A stretch of 64,000 nucleotides of DNA from Frigidibacter mobilis (GTDB taxonomy: Bacteria > Pseudomonadota > Alphaproteobacteria > Rhodobacterales > Rhodobacteraceae). The DNA lies in NCBI RefSeq assembly GCF_001620265.1, contig NZ_CP012661.1:4167001-4231000 (forward strand), in the 5' to 3' direction. The stretch's first letter is position 1, and each line of letters begins with the position of its first letter. Below the pieces are notes generated by a model. That model ran no database searches, was not told where the DNA came from, and saw only the letters and a program-made list of their open reading frames with translations. Of this stretch, positions 1 through 9,534 are shown in pieces. A program made the translations under genes and the position numbers.

Positions 1-747
1 CTGGCGGTGGCCCTGGGCGAGGCGACCAAGACCGTGCCCTATATCACCGATGCGCTGAAATGCTACCGCTTCACCGTGCGGCTGGGCGCGGCCACCAACA
101 CCGACGATGCCGAGGGCGAGGTGATCGCCAGTTCGGACCTGCGCCCCACGGATGACCAGATCCGCGCCGCCCTGCCCGCCTTTACCGGAGAGATCCTGCA
201 GGTGCCGCCGCAGTTCTCGGCCGTCAAGGTCGACGGGATGCGTGCCTATGCCCTGGCCCGCGAGGGTGAGGAGATGGAGCTGGCCGCCCGCCCGCTCTGG
301 GTGGAAAGCCTCGAGTTCATCTCGCGCCCCGATGCCGATCATGCCGAGCTGGAAATGGTCTGCGGCAAGGGCGGCTATGTCCGCTCCATCGCCCGCGACC
401 TGGGGCAGGCACTGGGTTGCCTAGGCCATGTGCTGGTGCTGCGGCGCACCTGGTCCGGCCCGTTCGATGCCGAAGACGGGCTGAGCCTGGAGCGGATCGA
501 GGAACTGGCGCAGTCGCCGGAGCTTGATGCGCATCTGCTGCCGCTGGAAACCGGGCTGGCCGACCTGCCGGAGCTGCGCGCCACCGCCGAGGGCGCCGCC
601 CGCCTGCGCAACGGCAACCCCGGCATGGTGATCGCCTCGGACGTGGAATATGGCGACGAGGCTTGGGCCAGCCATGAGGGCCAGCCCGTCGCCGTGGGCA
701 TCTACAAGGCCGGCGAGCTGCACCCGAGCCGCGTGTTCAATCTCTGA
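1..747 (+). CDS. truB: tRNA pseudouridine(55) synthase TruB, 5' truncated
   Basis: TruB converts U55 of the tRNA T-loop to pseudouridine. The frame is open from base 1, so the N-terminal part carrying the catalytic Asp motif lies outside the window. What remains matches the rest of the family: the ALGEATK segment, the [13 protein letters not shown] motif (roughly residues 64-76 of the visible part), the [13 protein letters not shown] motif and a PUA-like C-terminal part. A GTG at position 7 is internal and should not be taken as the start. The gene lies on the rpsO-pnp strand, the usual proteobacterial neighbourhood, but an RTX gene separates it from rpsO. Confidence 0.95.
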   Translation: MAVALGEATKTVPYITDALKCYRFTVRLGAATNTDDAEGEVIASSDLRPTDDQIRAALPAFTGEILQVPPQFSAVKVDGMRAYALAREGEEMELAARPLWVESLEFISRPDADHAELEMVCGKGGYVRSIARDLGQALGCLGHVLVLRRTWSGPFDAEDGLSLERIEELAQSPELDAHLLPLETGLADLPELRATAEGAARLRNGNPGMVIASDVEYGDEAWASHEGQPVAVGIYKAGELHPSRVFNL

Positions 748-875
748 TCCACCGCCTGAAATCGTGACGAGTGGTTAACGGCGTTTTCCTTTCGGAAAGC
801 CGAATCGCCCCCACTGATCCCGGGTGAAGTGGCGCACCGGGGCTTTCCCCGGGGCGCAAGGAACGGGGTGGCGTC

Positions 876-2030
876 ATGCTTGTGCTGACGGGACTGCTCG
901 GCCTGATGGTGGCCGGGTCGATGATGGATTTTTCGTTCCTGTCACGCAAAGAGGACGAAGAGGCCGACGAAGACCAGATACCGGAAAGCAGCGGCGATCA
1001 CGACGAAGAGAACGCCCGCGGCGATCTGTGGGACGAATGGGATGACCCACCCGAGGCCGCTGCCGAAACCGGCTGGGACGATATGGCCGGCGAAGTGGCG
1101 CCCCCGGCGGAAGACCCGGCCGCACCGGACTGGAATGCTGCCGACAGCGGCGTGCCCGATGCCGATACGGTGGCCGTCCCGCCCCGGCAGGATCTGTCCG
1201 GCGGGCCAGAGGATGACATCATCGCCGGTGGTGGCGGTGACGACGTCCTGCAGGGGCTGGGGGGCGACGACCAGATGAACGGCGGCGCGGGCAATGACCT
1301 GCTGGTCGGCGGCACCGGGGCCGACGATCTGCACGCAGGCGCGGGCAACGACACCTTGCTGGGCGGCGAGGGTGATGACAGCCTGCACGGCCAGGAGGGC
1401 GATGACCTGCTGCTAGGCGGAGCGGGCGATGATACAGTTGCCGGGCATGGGGGCGATGACATCCTGCTGGGAGGTGACGGCGATGACCGGCTGATCGGCG
1501 GCGAGGGCAACGACACCCTGCGCGGCGAGGCCGGTGATGACAGCCTCGAAGGCGGGCTCGGCGATGACCATCTGGATGGCGGGGCCGGGCGCGACACGCT
1601 CTATGGCAATGACGGCAACGATACGCTGGTGGGCGTGACGCCGCACGATTCGGCCGCAGATGCGGATTACCTCAATGGCGGGCGCGGCGATGACAGGCTG
1701 ATCCTGGGCGCCGGCGACACAGGATCGGGCGGCGAGGATGCCGATACCTTCGTGCTCGGCGATTGGCTAATGGGCGGTGATGCGGTAGCGGTGATCGCCG
1801 ATTACGACCCGGCGCAGGACCAGATCGTGCTGGCCTATGACCCCGCCGCCCATCCCGCGCCCGAGGTGACGGTGGAGCATGAAGGCACGACGGCGCATGT
1901 GCTGATCGACGGCATCCGCATCGCCGAGGTGACGGGCGCCGCAAGCCTTGCGGCAGACGGCATCCTGCTGATCGGCACGCCCGACATCCTGGAAACAGGC
2001 TTTCCGGGCGGCGCGCCCCTCGCCGCCTGA
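876..2030 (+). CDS. RTX-type calcium-binding repeat protein
   Basis: A 384-residue acidic protein. Residues 1-22 form one hydrophobic segment (LVLTGLLGLMVAGSMM), then comes an Asp/Glu/Pro-rich linker to about residue 108. Residues about 109-252 are near-perfect glycine/aspartate nonapeptides of the form GGxGxDxLx (GGAGNDLLV, GGEGDDSLH, GGDGDDRLI and others), which in RTX proteins bind Ca2+ in a parallel beta-roll. The C-terminal 130 residues resemble the tail seen after such repeats (DADTFVLGDW, IADYDPAQDQIVLAYD). No type I secretion genes are nearby, and the N-terminal segment suggests membrane anchoring or Sec-type export rather than classic T1SS. A GC-rich stem (around 842-858) precedes the start. 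The function is unknown. Confidence 0.85.
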   Translation: MLVLTGLLGLMVAGSMMDFSFLSRKEDEEADEDQIPESSGDHDEENARGDLWDEWDDPPEAAAETGWDDMAGEVAPPAEDPAAPDWNAADSGVPDADTVAVPPRQDLSGGPEDDIIAGGGGDDVLQGLGGDDQMNGGAGNDLLVGGTGADDLHAGAGNDTLLGGEGDDSLHGQEGDDLLLGGAGDDTVAGHGGDDILLGGDGDDRLIGGEGNDTLRGEAGDDSLEGGLGDDHLDGGAGRDTLYGNDGNDTLVGVTPHDSAADADYLNGGRGDDRLILGAGDTGSGGEDADTFVLGDWLMGGDAVAVIADYDPAQDQIVLAYDPAAHPAPEVTVEHEGTTAHVLIDGIRIAEVTGAASLAADGILLIGTPDILETGFPGGAPLAA

Positions 2031-2188
2031 CAGTCACCCGGCGCCGCGCCGGCGCGCAGATCACGCTTTCCTTTGGGGCCGATTTCCCCTATACGCGCGC
2101 ATCCGCCACGTTTGGTGGTCAGCCTCCAAGGGCCTTGCTGGACGACATCCCGGCCTGCGCCATAACCCTTCTGTAACAGGAGATCCCG

Positions 2189-2458
2189 ATGTCGATCACC
2201 GTCGAAGAGAAAAACCGCCTTGTCAGCGAATTCGCCACCAAGCCCGGCGATACCGGCTCGCCCGAAGTGCAGGTCGCAATCCTGACCTCGCGCATTTCCA
2301 CGCTGACCGAGCATTTCAAGACCCACAAGAAGGACAACCACTCGCGTCGTGGCCTTCTGATGATGGTGGCTCAGCGCCGCAAGCTGCTGGACTACGTCAA
2401 GGGCAAGGACCAAGCCCGCTACCAGTCGCTGATCGAGCGTCTGGGCCTGCGTCGCTAA
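2189..2458 (+). CDS. rpsO: 30S ribosomal protein S15
   Basis: An 89-residue protein of the exact family length. It carries the S15 signature region ([15 protein letters not shown], then [19 protein letters not shown] and KLLDYVK). S15 binds 16S rRNA helices h20-h22 as a primary assembly protein of the small subunit. A Shine-Dalgarno AGGAG lies 7-8 bases before the ATG. The gene has its own intrinsic terminator and is followed by pnp, as in most proteobacteria. In E. coli S15 represses its own translation through a leader pseudoknot; no equivalent could be judged here. Confidence 0.98.
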   Translation: MSITVEEKNRLVSEFATKPGDTGSPEVQVAILTSRISTLTEHFKTHKKDNHSRRGLLMMVAQRRKLLDYVKGKDQARYQSLIERLGLRR

Positions 2459-2465
2459 GACCGGG

Positions 2466-2497
2466 ACGCGCCCCCATTCGGGGCGCGTTTCTTCTTT
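2466..2497 (+). terminator. intrinsic terminator after rpsO
   Basis: ACGCGCCCC (2466-2474) pairs perfectly with GGGGCGCGT (2480-2488) around a 5-base loop and is followed by a T-rich tract (TTTCTTCTTT). It starts 8 bases after the rpsO stop. Confidence 0.85.
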
Positions 2498-2605
2498 CAT
2501 GTCCGGGCCGCGACGCGGTTCGATGTCGGCCTCCCCACCAGATCCCGTGGGGCGGGCAACCGGGAAAGAAAAGGGGTCACGGGCAATGGGGCCCGTAGGC
2601 AACCG

Positions 2606-2626
2606 GCGCGGGGAGGGTCCCTGCGC
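2606..2626 (+). promoter_or_regulatory. stem-loop in the pnp leader
   Basis: GCGCGGGGA (2606-2614) and TCCCTGCGC (2618-2626) form nine base pairs with one G-U around a GGG triloop. The stem ends six bases before the AGGA Shine-Dalgarno (2632-2635) of pnp. In E. coli a pnp leader hairpin is cut by RNase III and degraded by PNPase for autoregulation. A similar role here is inference from position only. Confidence 0.45.
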
Positions 2627-2641
2627 GACATAGGAAAACAG

Positions 2642-4774
<2,133 letters not shown>

Positions 4775-4798
4775 GCCCTCGCGCAGAAGTACCTACAA

Positions 4799-4831
4799 GA
4801 AAGGCCCCGGCAGCGATTGCCGGGGCCTTTT
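4799..4831 (+). terminator. intrinsic terminator after pnp
   Basis: AAGGCCCCGGCA (4801-4812) pairs perfectly over 12 bp with TGCCGGGGCCTT (4818-4829) around a GCGAT loop, with TTTTC downstream and GAAA upstream. It may therefore also stop transcripts coming from the right, including that of the small minus-strand gene at 4877-4951. Confidence 0.85.
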
Positions 4832-4876
4832 CACGTCGGCGCGGCGGGTACCAACGGACTTGCTTCACCGGGCGGC

Positions 4877-4951
4877 TTAAAACACACCCATGAGCAGCAG
4901 GATGATGATGACCACGCCGGGAACGCCCAGCAGCCAAAGAAGGATAGGCAT
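4877..4951 (-). CDS. 24-residue hydrophobic membrane peptide
   Basis: The peptide begins MPILLWLLG and ends LLLMGVF. After Met-Pro it is one continuous hydrophobic helix with a central Val-Pro-Gly kink and almost no polar residues. The start is supported by a strong Shine-Dalgarno GAGGAG seven bases upstream of the ATG on the minus strand, and the stop is TAA. An upstream in-frame extension would remain open to about 5362, but it overlaps the zinc chaperone gene and lacks a ribosome site, so the short form is preferred. It diverges from that chaperone across a Zur-like box and could share its regulation. No family is recognised with certainty. Confidence 0.6.
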   Translation of the reverse strand: MPILLWLLGVPGVVIIILLLMGVF

Positions 4952-5072
4952 CGCGTTTCTCCTCAGTTTACCTGCAGGCACAACCACCGCGCCCGCCGCT
5001 GGTTCCCGCGCCCGCAGAACGCCGCCGTTGCCGCACCTGCCCGCGGGAGACGACGCTGCAGCCAGTTGCACT

Positions 5073-5085
5073 GTTATAACATAAC
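5073..5085. promoter_or_regulatory. Zur-like operator
   Basis: GTTATAACATAAC has GTTAT and ATAAC arms around a 3-base centre, matching the AT-rich GTTATnnnATAAC core of alphaproteobacterial Zur boxes, and it stands out in GC-rich surroundings. It lies 38 bases before the ATG of a COG0523 zinc chaperone gene, a classic Zur target. GCAC (5068-5071) and GTGC (5086-5089) flank it. Confidence 0.7.
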
Positions 5086-5123
5086 GTGCTAGAAGCCCCC
5101 GGATACATTTCCGGGAGCCTTCC

Positions 5124-6338
5124 ATGTCCATCTCCGCCACCGACCCCCGCCTTCCCGTGACCGTGCTGTCCGGCTTCCTTGGCGCCGGCAAGACCACGCT
5201 TCTCAACCATATCCTGAACAACCGCTCTGGCCGCCGCGTCGCGGTGATCGTCAACGACATGTCCGAGGTGAACATCGACGCCGATCTGGTACGCGAAGGA
5301 GCCGGCCTGTCGCGCACCGAGGAAAAACTGGTCGAGATGACCAATGGCTGCATCTGCTGCACCCTGCGCGATGACCTGCTGGTCGAGGTACGCCGCCTCG
5401 CCGCCGAGGGGCGCTTCGACTATCTGCTGATCGAATCCACCGGCATTGCCGAGCCGCTGCCCGTCGCCGCCACCTTCGATTTCCGCGACGAGGCCGGCGA
5501 CAGCCTGTCCGATGTCGCCCGGCTCGACACGATGGTCACGGTAGTCGATGCGATCAACCTGCTGAAGGATTTCGCCAGCCACGACTTCCTGACCGACCGC
5601 GGCGAAAGCCTAGGGGATGCCGACAACCGTACCCTTGTCAACCTGCTGACCGACCAGATCGAATTTGCCGATGTGGTGATCCTCAACAAGATCACCGATG
5701 CCGGGCCCGAGCGCGCCGAGGCCGCCCGCCGCATCGTCCGCGCCCTCAACCCCGATGCGCTGCTGATCGAGACCGATCATTCCGCGGTGGACCCGGCCCG
5801 GATCTTCGACACCGGCCGCTTCGACTTCGACCGCGCCCATGAACATCCGCTCTGGGCCAAGGAGCTTTACGGCTTCGCCAACCACGTCCCGGAAACCGAG
5901 GAATACGGCATCTCCTCCTTCGTCTATCGCGCCCGCCAGCCCTTCGACCCCGCCCGCGTCCATGCGGTGCTGACCGGCGATCTGCCCGGGGTGATCCGCG
6001 CCAAGGGCCATTTCTGGCTGGCGACCCGGCCCGACTGGGCGGTGGAATACTCGCTGGCCGGCGCGGTCTCCTCCATCACCCCGCTTGGCGGCTGGTGGGC
6101 CAGCGTGCCCAAGGCCCGCTGGCCCAGGCATCCCGAGGCAATGGCAGAGCTGCAGGAGAAATGGCTCGATCCCTGGGGCGACCGTCGGCAGGAACTGGTC
6201 TTCATCGGCTCCGGCATGGACAAGGCGGCGATCACCGCCGCGCTGGATGCAGCCCTGGTCCCGGCTTCCGATTTCCGGCCGCGCGACTGGAAGCACATGG
6301 CCGACCCGTTCCCGGCCTGGAAGCGGAGCGCCGCCTGA
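5124..6338 (+). CDS. zigA: COG0523 zinc metallochaperone GTPase (ZigA-like, CobW family)
   Basis: A 404-residue G3E-family GTPase. It shows the P-loop GFLGAGKTT at residues 17-25, the metal-binding CICC motif at about 76-79 that defines COG0523 proteins, ESTGIAEP (switch region), an NK-type motif in VVILNKITD and a C-terminal CobW_C domain. ZigA-type members supply Zn2+ to client enzymes during zinc starvation in the cytoplasm. The Zur-like palindrome 38 bases upstream supports a zinc role over cobalamin or nitrile hydratase roles. The ATG is preceded by CCGGGAG. A DUF6525 gene follows one base after the stop, so the two are probably cotranscribed. Confidence 0.88.
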   Translation: MSISATDPRLPVTVLSGFLGAGKTTLLNHILNNRSGRRVAVIVNDMSEVNIDADLVREGAGLSRTEEKLVEMTNGCICCTLRDDLLVEVRRLAAEGRFDYLLIESTGIAEPLPVAATFDFRDEAGDSLSDVARLDTMVTVVDAINLLKDFASHDFLTDRGESLGDADNRTLVNLLTDQIEFADVVILNKITDAGPERAEAARRIVRALNPDALLIETDHSAVDPARIFDTGRFDFDRAHEHPLWAKELYGFANHVPETEEYGISSFVYRARQPFDPARVHAVLTGDLPGVIRAKGHFWLATRPDWAVEYSLAGAVSSITPLGGWWASVPKARWPRHPEAMAELQEKWLDPWGDRRQELVFIGSGMDKAAITAALDAALVPASDFRPRDWKHMADPFPAWKRSAA

Positions 6339-6339
6339 C

Positions 6340-6651
6340 ATGCGCCGCAACCTCTCCAGCAGCCTGCGCGCCCGGTCCCGCCCCGCACCAATGGCGGCGC
6401 ATGACCGCCTGCCGCCGGCGCTGCGGACCTGGGCGGCCACCGCCGCCCTGCCCTGGAGCGCGGCCTCGTTGCTGCGGCTCTGGCGGCAGGCCCTGCGCGA
6501 GACCGGATGCGAGGCGCTGGCCCGCGCCCGGCTGGACGCGGCAGAGGCGCGGCTGCTGGCCCGCGATGCCGCGCGGATCTGGGGGCCCGGCCATCCCGCC
6601 ACGCTGACCATGCAAAAGCCCCCGTCACCGGGGGCTTTCACGCAATCCTGA
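6340..6651 (+). CDS. DUF6525 family protein
   Basis: A 103-residue basic protein beginning MRRNLSSSLRARSRPAPM and continuing YDRLPPALR-like (here AHDRLPPALRTWAA) and ALPWSAASLLRLW. From memory this resembles the Rhodobacterales DUF6525 family, of unknown function. The ATG lies one base after the stop of the zinc chaperone, so translational coupling and shared zinc-dependent control are likely. The last dozen codons (MQKPPSPGAFTQS) read straight through the intrinsic terminator hairpin, so the authentic C-terminus is encoded by terminator DNA or homologues end earlier. Confidence 0.7.
   Translation: MRRNLSSSLRARSRPAPMAAHDRLPPALRTWAATAALPWSAASLLRLWRQALRETGCEALARARLDAAEARLLARDAARIWGPGHPATLTMQKPPSPGAFTQS
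6614..6639 (+). terminator. terminator hairpin inside the 3' end of the DUF6525 gene
   Basis: AAAGCCCCC (6615-6623) pairs with GGGGGCTTT (6630-6638) around a 6-base loop. A-tracts and T-tracts flank it, so it can act in both directions between the convergent DUF6525 and peroxiredoxin genes. It ends 12 bases before the DUF6525 stop. Confidence 0.7.
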
Positions 6652-6666
6652 AACTTCAGTAAAGGT

Positions 6667-7320
6667 TCAGACCGGCGCCTTGGCAAAGCGCAGATAGGGC
6701 AGCTTGATGTCCAGCTCGCCATATTTCGCCGCAGCCTCGTCGGTCGGAACCGACAGCGCCACGATCACGTCCTGCCCCGGCACCCAGTTGGCCGGGGTGG
6801 CAAACGGCACGCCATCGGTCGCCCGCACCGCATCCAGCGCGCGCAGCACCTCGGCAAAGTTGCGGCCCACCGACATCGGGTAGGTCATCGTCAGCCGCAC
6901 CTTCTTGTCCGGCCCGATGATGAACACGGTGCGCACCGTCGCCGAATGCGCCGGGGTGCGGCCATCGGGCAGGTAGGCATCGGCCGGCAGCATGTCATAG
7001 GCCTTGGCCACGGTCAGCGAGGTGTCGTCGATGATCGGGAAATTCGCCGGCGCGCCCGCGAATTTCTCGATATCCGCCATCCATTTGTGATGCTCCTCGA
7101 CGCTGTCCACCGACACGCCGATCACCTTGGTGCCCCGCGCCTCGAACTCGCCGGCCAGCTGGGCCACGGCCCCGAACTCGGTGGTGCAGACCGGGGTGAA
7201 GTCCTTCGGATGCGAGAAGATGATCGCATAGCTGTCACCGATCCAGTCGTGGAACCGGATGGTGCCAGCGGTCGACTCGGCGGTGAAATCGGGGGCGATA
7301 TCGTTGATGCGCAGGCCCAT
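6667..7320 (-). CDS. 1-Cys peroxiredoxin (Prx6-type)
   Basis: A 217-residue thiol peroxidase that reduces H2O2 and organic peroxides in the cytoplasm. The AhpC/TSA fold shows PDF near residue 10, then SHPKDFTPVCTTE with the peroxidatic Cys at residue 45. The C-terminal 1-cysPrx_C domain (GRNFAEVLRALDAVRATDGV, then TPANWVPGQDVIV) is typical of the Prx6 subfamily. No second Cys sits at the 2-Cys resolving position. The ATG is preceded by AGGAG on the minus strand. The gene stands alone and converges with the zinc chaperone operon. Confidence 0.93.
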   Translation of the reverse strand: MGLRINDIAPDFTAESTAGTIRFHDWIGDSYAIIFSHPKDFTPVCTTEFGAVAQLAGEFEARGTKVIGVSVDSVEEHHKWMADIEKFAGAPANFPIIDDTSLTVAKAYDMLPADAYLPDGRTPAHSATVRTVFIIGPDKKVRLTMTYPMSVGRNFAEVLRALDAVRATDGVPFATPANWVPGQDVIVALSVPTDEAAAKYGELDIKLPYLRFAKAPV

Positions 7321-7454
7321 GTTCGGCTCTCCTGTAAAGATTCGCGGCTCTTACCGAAATAGGCGAAACGGAACAGGATTTCAGCCCCCGTCGCGCTGGG
7401 CCGCCGAAAAGGACCGGTTTCCGCCCGACCCTGCCGAAACGCGAACAACCGCCC

Positions 7455-8345
7455 TCAGCGGCGCAGGCGCGCCAGAAACTCCGGCGCGCAGCGGTCCTCG
7501 ATCTCGCCCGCCTCGATATGCGCCACCTTGCGCATCACCCGGCGCAGGTGGTCGGCATCGGGGGTGGTCAGGTTCGGCCCCCGCGCGATCTTGGCGCGCA
7601 GCTCGGCATCGGAGCGGGTATAGTAGTGGTTCAGCTGGATGTGATCGGCCGAATAGAACCCCGGCGCCTCGCGCCCCGCCGCGCCGAACACCTCGCCCCG
7701 GTCGTTGCAGGTCGCATCGGAACCGTCGGTCCAGATGGTATGCACCCGGATCGCCGTCACATGGCAGGGATCGACGATCATCTTGAAGTTCCGCAGCCCC
7801 TTGGCCGCGCTCATCGGATCGGGGTTGCGCCGGGTGTAGTTCGCCACCACCCCGCCCTCGGGCGGCTCGCCATGCCCGTTCCGCCCGAACATGTGCCAGG
7901 GCAGGCTGATGTTCCGGCACCCCTGCAGATGCGCCAGCGCCTCCGGCAGGCTCGCCGCCCGCTTCGGCACCAGGAATTCATCCACGTCCAGATAGCTCAT
8001 CCAGCGGAACACCCCGCCGAAGTTGCGCGTGGCATGGGCATAGGCCAGCACCTGGTTGTGGATCTCGGCGCTGCCCGCCATCAGCTTCTGGTCCCAGGGA
8101 ATCACCACCGCCATCCCCGGCACCGCCGCCTGCAGCTCCGCCAGCGTGCCATCGGTGCAGCCATTGTCATAGACAATGAACCGCCGCACCCCCGCCGCCG
8201 CATGGAACCGCGCCCATTCCGCAATGTGGCGTTCCTCGTTGCGCACGATCAGCACGATCGCCAGCCCGGCCCGCCCCGGCTGCGCCACCGGCGGCGCCAG
8301 CCCGATCCGGGTAATGGCGCGCTTGCGCCCGAACAATCGCAGCAT
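7455..8345 (-). CDS. glycosyltransferase family 92-like protein
   Basis: About 296 residues. A GT-A type fold is indicated by IVLIVRNEERHIAEWARFHAAAGV, then FIVYDNGCTDGT (nucleotide-sugar contact region) and the acidic MSYLDVDEFLVP motif replacing the classical DxD. This layout matches GT92/DUF23 enzymes that transfer sugars to cell-surface glycans. No signal peptide or membrane segment is visible. I start at the internal ATG (MLRLFGRKR); a Met five codons upstream is also possible. The gene has no operon partners, so the acceptor cannot be inferred. Confidence 0.82.
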   Translation of the reverse strand: MLRLFGRKRAITRIGLAPPVAQPGRAGLAIVLIVRNEERHIAEWARFHAAAGVRRFIVYDNGCTDGTLAELQAAVPGMAVVIPWDQKLMAGSAEIHNQVLAYAHATRNFGGVFRWMSYLDVDEFLVPKRAASLPEALAHLQGCRNISLPWHMFGRNGHGEPPEGGVVANYTRRNPDPMSAAKGLRNFKMIVDPCHVTAIRVHTIWTDGSDATCNDRGEVFGAAGREAPGFYSADHIQLNHYYTRSDAELRAKIARGPNLTTPDADHLRRVMRKVAHIEAGEIEDRCAPEFLARLRR

Positions 8346-8453
8346 GGGGCCTCCAGCCAAGGGGTTCGTCTTGGCATAGCAGCGCGGCGGGGGCTTGGCA
8401 AAGGCGGGGTAAGCTAAGAATTGGGCGACCCGGCCAACCGGATCGCCCTCTCT

Positions 8454-8735
8454 TTAGCGCTTGGTTGCGGCCCGGTAGACTAGGTCCTTGTCCCGCTTGC
8501 CAACAGCAATGACCGTTACCACGGCGCTGGTAGCCGAAACCTCGTAGACTAGCCGGTATCCAAGGCTGCGCAGCTTGATCTTGTAGCGATCCGCGGCGCC
8601 CCTAAGCTTATTTTTGGGGACCCTCGGGTTCTCCAACACCTTACCAAGCTTCTTCTTGAACTGAAGCCGAGTAGGTTCGTTCAGATTTCGCCACTCTTCC
8701 AAGGCTGGCGGCAGAAATTGCAACTCATAGCTCAT
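8454..8735 (-). CDS. type II toxin, RelE/ParE family
   Basis: A 93-residue basic protein with the RelE fold pattern: YELQFLPPALEEWRNL, then LKNPRVPKNKLRG-like (here LENPRVPKNKLRGAADRYKIKLRSLGYRLVYEV) and VTVIAVGKRDKDLVYRAA at the C-terminus. RelE toxins cleave mRNA in the ribosomal A site. The gene overlaps its antitoxin by 11 bases, the usual arrangement, with the antitoxin first. Base composition is clearly lower in GC than that of the neighbours, suggesting acquisition. Confidence 0.9.
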   Translation of the reverse strand: MSYELQFLPPALEEWRNLNEPTRLQFKKKLGKVLENPRVPKNKLRGAADRYKIKLRSLGYRLVYEVSATSAVVTVIAVGKRDKDLVYRAATKR

Positions 8736-8973
8736 CCATCGTGACTTTCACAGGCTTTAGGCCTGCGCGCTGGTCTGCCAATGCGTTAAGCTCCAGATCC
8801 TCGAGGGCATCGAGAATAGTCTCATAAAGCTCGGGCGGGACGCAATAAAACGCAGGCTGGTTATGATTGAGAACGACGAGGCTTTCGCCGTCCGCCTGAG
8901 CCAAAGCAGCCATTGGGTTGCGTTTGAACTCAGTGATGCTAGCCGACAGTGCGGCGTGGACCAAATTTGCCAT
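8725..8973 (-). CDS. type II antitoxin, Phd/YefM-RelB type
   Basis: An 82-residue acidic protein, the partner of the RelE-family toxin. The N-terminal half (SASITEFKRNPMAALAQADGESLVVLNHNQPAFYCVPPELYE) is the Phd/YefM DNA-binding fold that represses the operon. The acidic C-terminus (LDALEDLELNALADQRAG...VTMDEL) is the toxin-neutralising tail. The start codon abuts a 105-bp array of short tandem repeats with no visible Shine-Dalgarno, which is unusual for a gene expected to be well translated. Confidence 0.88.
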   Translation of the reverse strand: MANLVHAALSASITEFKRNPMAALAQADGESLVVLNHNQPAFYCVPPELYETILDALEDLELNALADQRAGLKPVKVTMDEL

Positions 8974-8974
8974 A

Positions 8975-9080
8975 TTTTCTGTTTTGCGTTTTCTGTTTGC
9001 GTTTTCTGTTTTGCGTTTTCTGTTTTGCGTTTTCAGCGTTTTCAGCGTTTTCAGCGTTTTCAGCGTTTTCAGCGTTTTTC
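8975..9080. repeat. two adjoining tandem arrays upstream of the antitoxin
   Basis: From 8975 to about 9029 the 14-base unit TTTTCTGTTTTGCG is repeated four times, the second copy one T short. From 9028 to 9072 the 9-base unit CGTTTTCAG is repeated five times exactly, followed by a partial copy to 9080. On the minus strand this is an A-rich leader directly before the antitoxin ATG. Confidence 0.95.
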
Positions 9081-9357
9081 ATGTCCGGCTCAGGAGCAAC
9101 ATACACACTCACGCCGCGAAATCAACCCAAATATGGAGCCAAAGTTAGCGCCACTTTTGAGTATCAGGGATCTGCTCATGTGCGGCAGCATCTTGAGTGA
9201 GCCGTTCGGCAAGCGGAACTGGAGCTCTCAGACGTCGCTACCAAGATTGGAGGGTGAACAGATGGTCCGCAAGACAGCTCGGATCACACCAAAGCGAGCG
9301 CCGATCTTCTCATCCGTCAAGGACGACATCAACGATCTTTCACATCTCGGGAAATAT
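9081..9357. other. no gene recognised between the repeat array and tRNA-Pro
   Basis: The composition is lower in GC than that of the flanks. Short frames exist on both strands, but none has a ribosome site and a recognisable domain. A plus-strand stretch around 9195-9350 looks weakly coding in two frames and could be a decayed gene. Confidence 0.4.
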
Positions 9358-9434
9358 TGGTCGGAGCGAGAGGATTCGAACCTCCGACCCCCTGCTCCCG
9401 AAGCAGGTGCGCTACCAGGCTGCGCTACGCTCCG
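9358..9434 (-). tRNA. tRNA-Pro (anticodon CGG)
   Basis: On the minus strand the acceptor CGGAGCG pairs with CGCTCCG. The D-arm contains TAGCGCAGCCTGGTAGCGC, the anticodon arm CCTGC-TTCGGGA-GCAGG gives anticodon CGG, and the T-loop GGTTCGAATCC is canonical. The CCA end is encoded (9358-9360). Total length is 77 bases. Confidence 0.97.
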
Positions 9435-9534
9435 ACCGTGAGCGGCGAGTTAGCGGGTCTCGCGCGCATTTGCAAGGGGCATCGCGCGCAAGGCGCGCGC
9501 GACCCGCACCATGCCCTTGCGTTCCCCCCTGCCC

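Noticed and set aside
8975..9080. CRISPR array
   Set aside because: Units of 9 and 14 bases are contiguous, with no spacers and no cas genes.
9358..9434. tRNA-Pro as an integration site for the toxin-antitoxin island
   Set aside because: No integrase gene and no second copy of the tRNA 3' end were found between 8361 and 9357.
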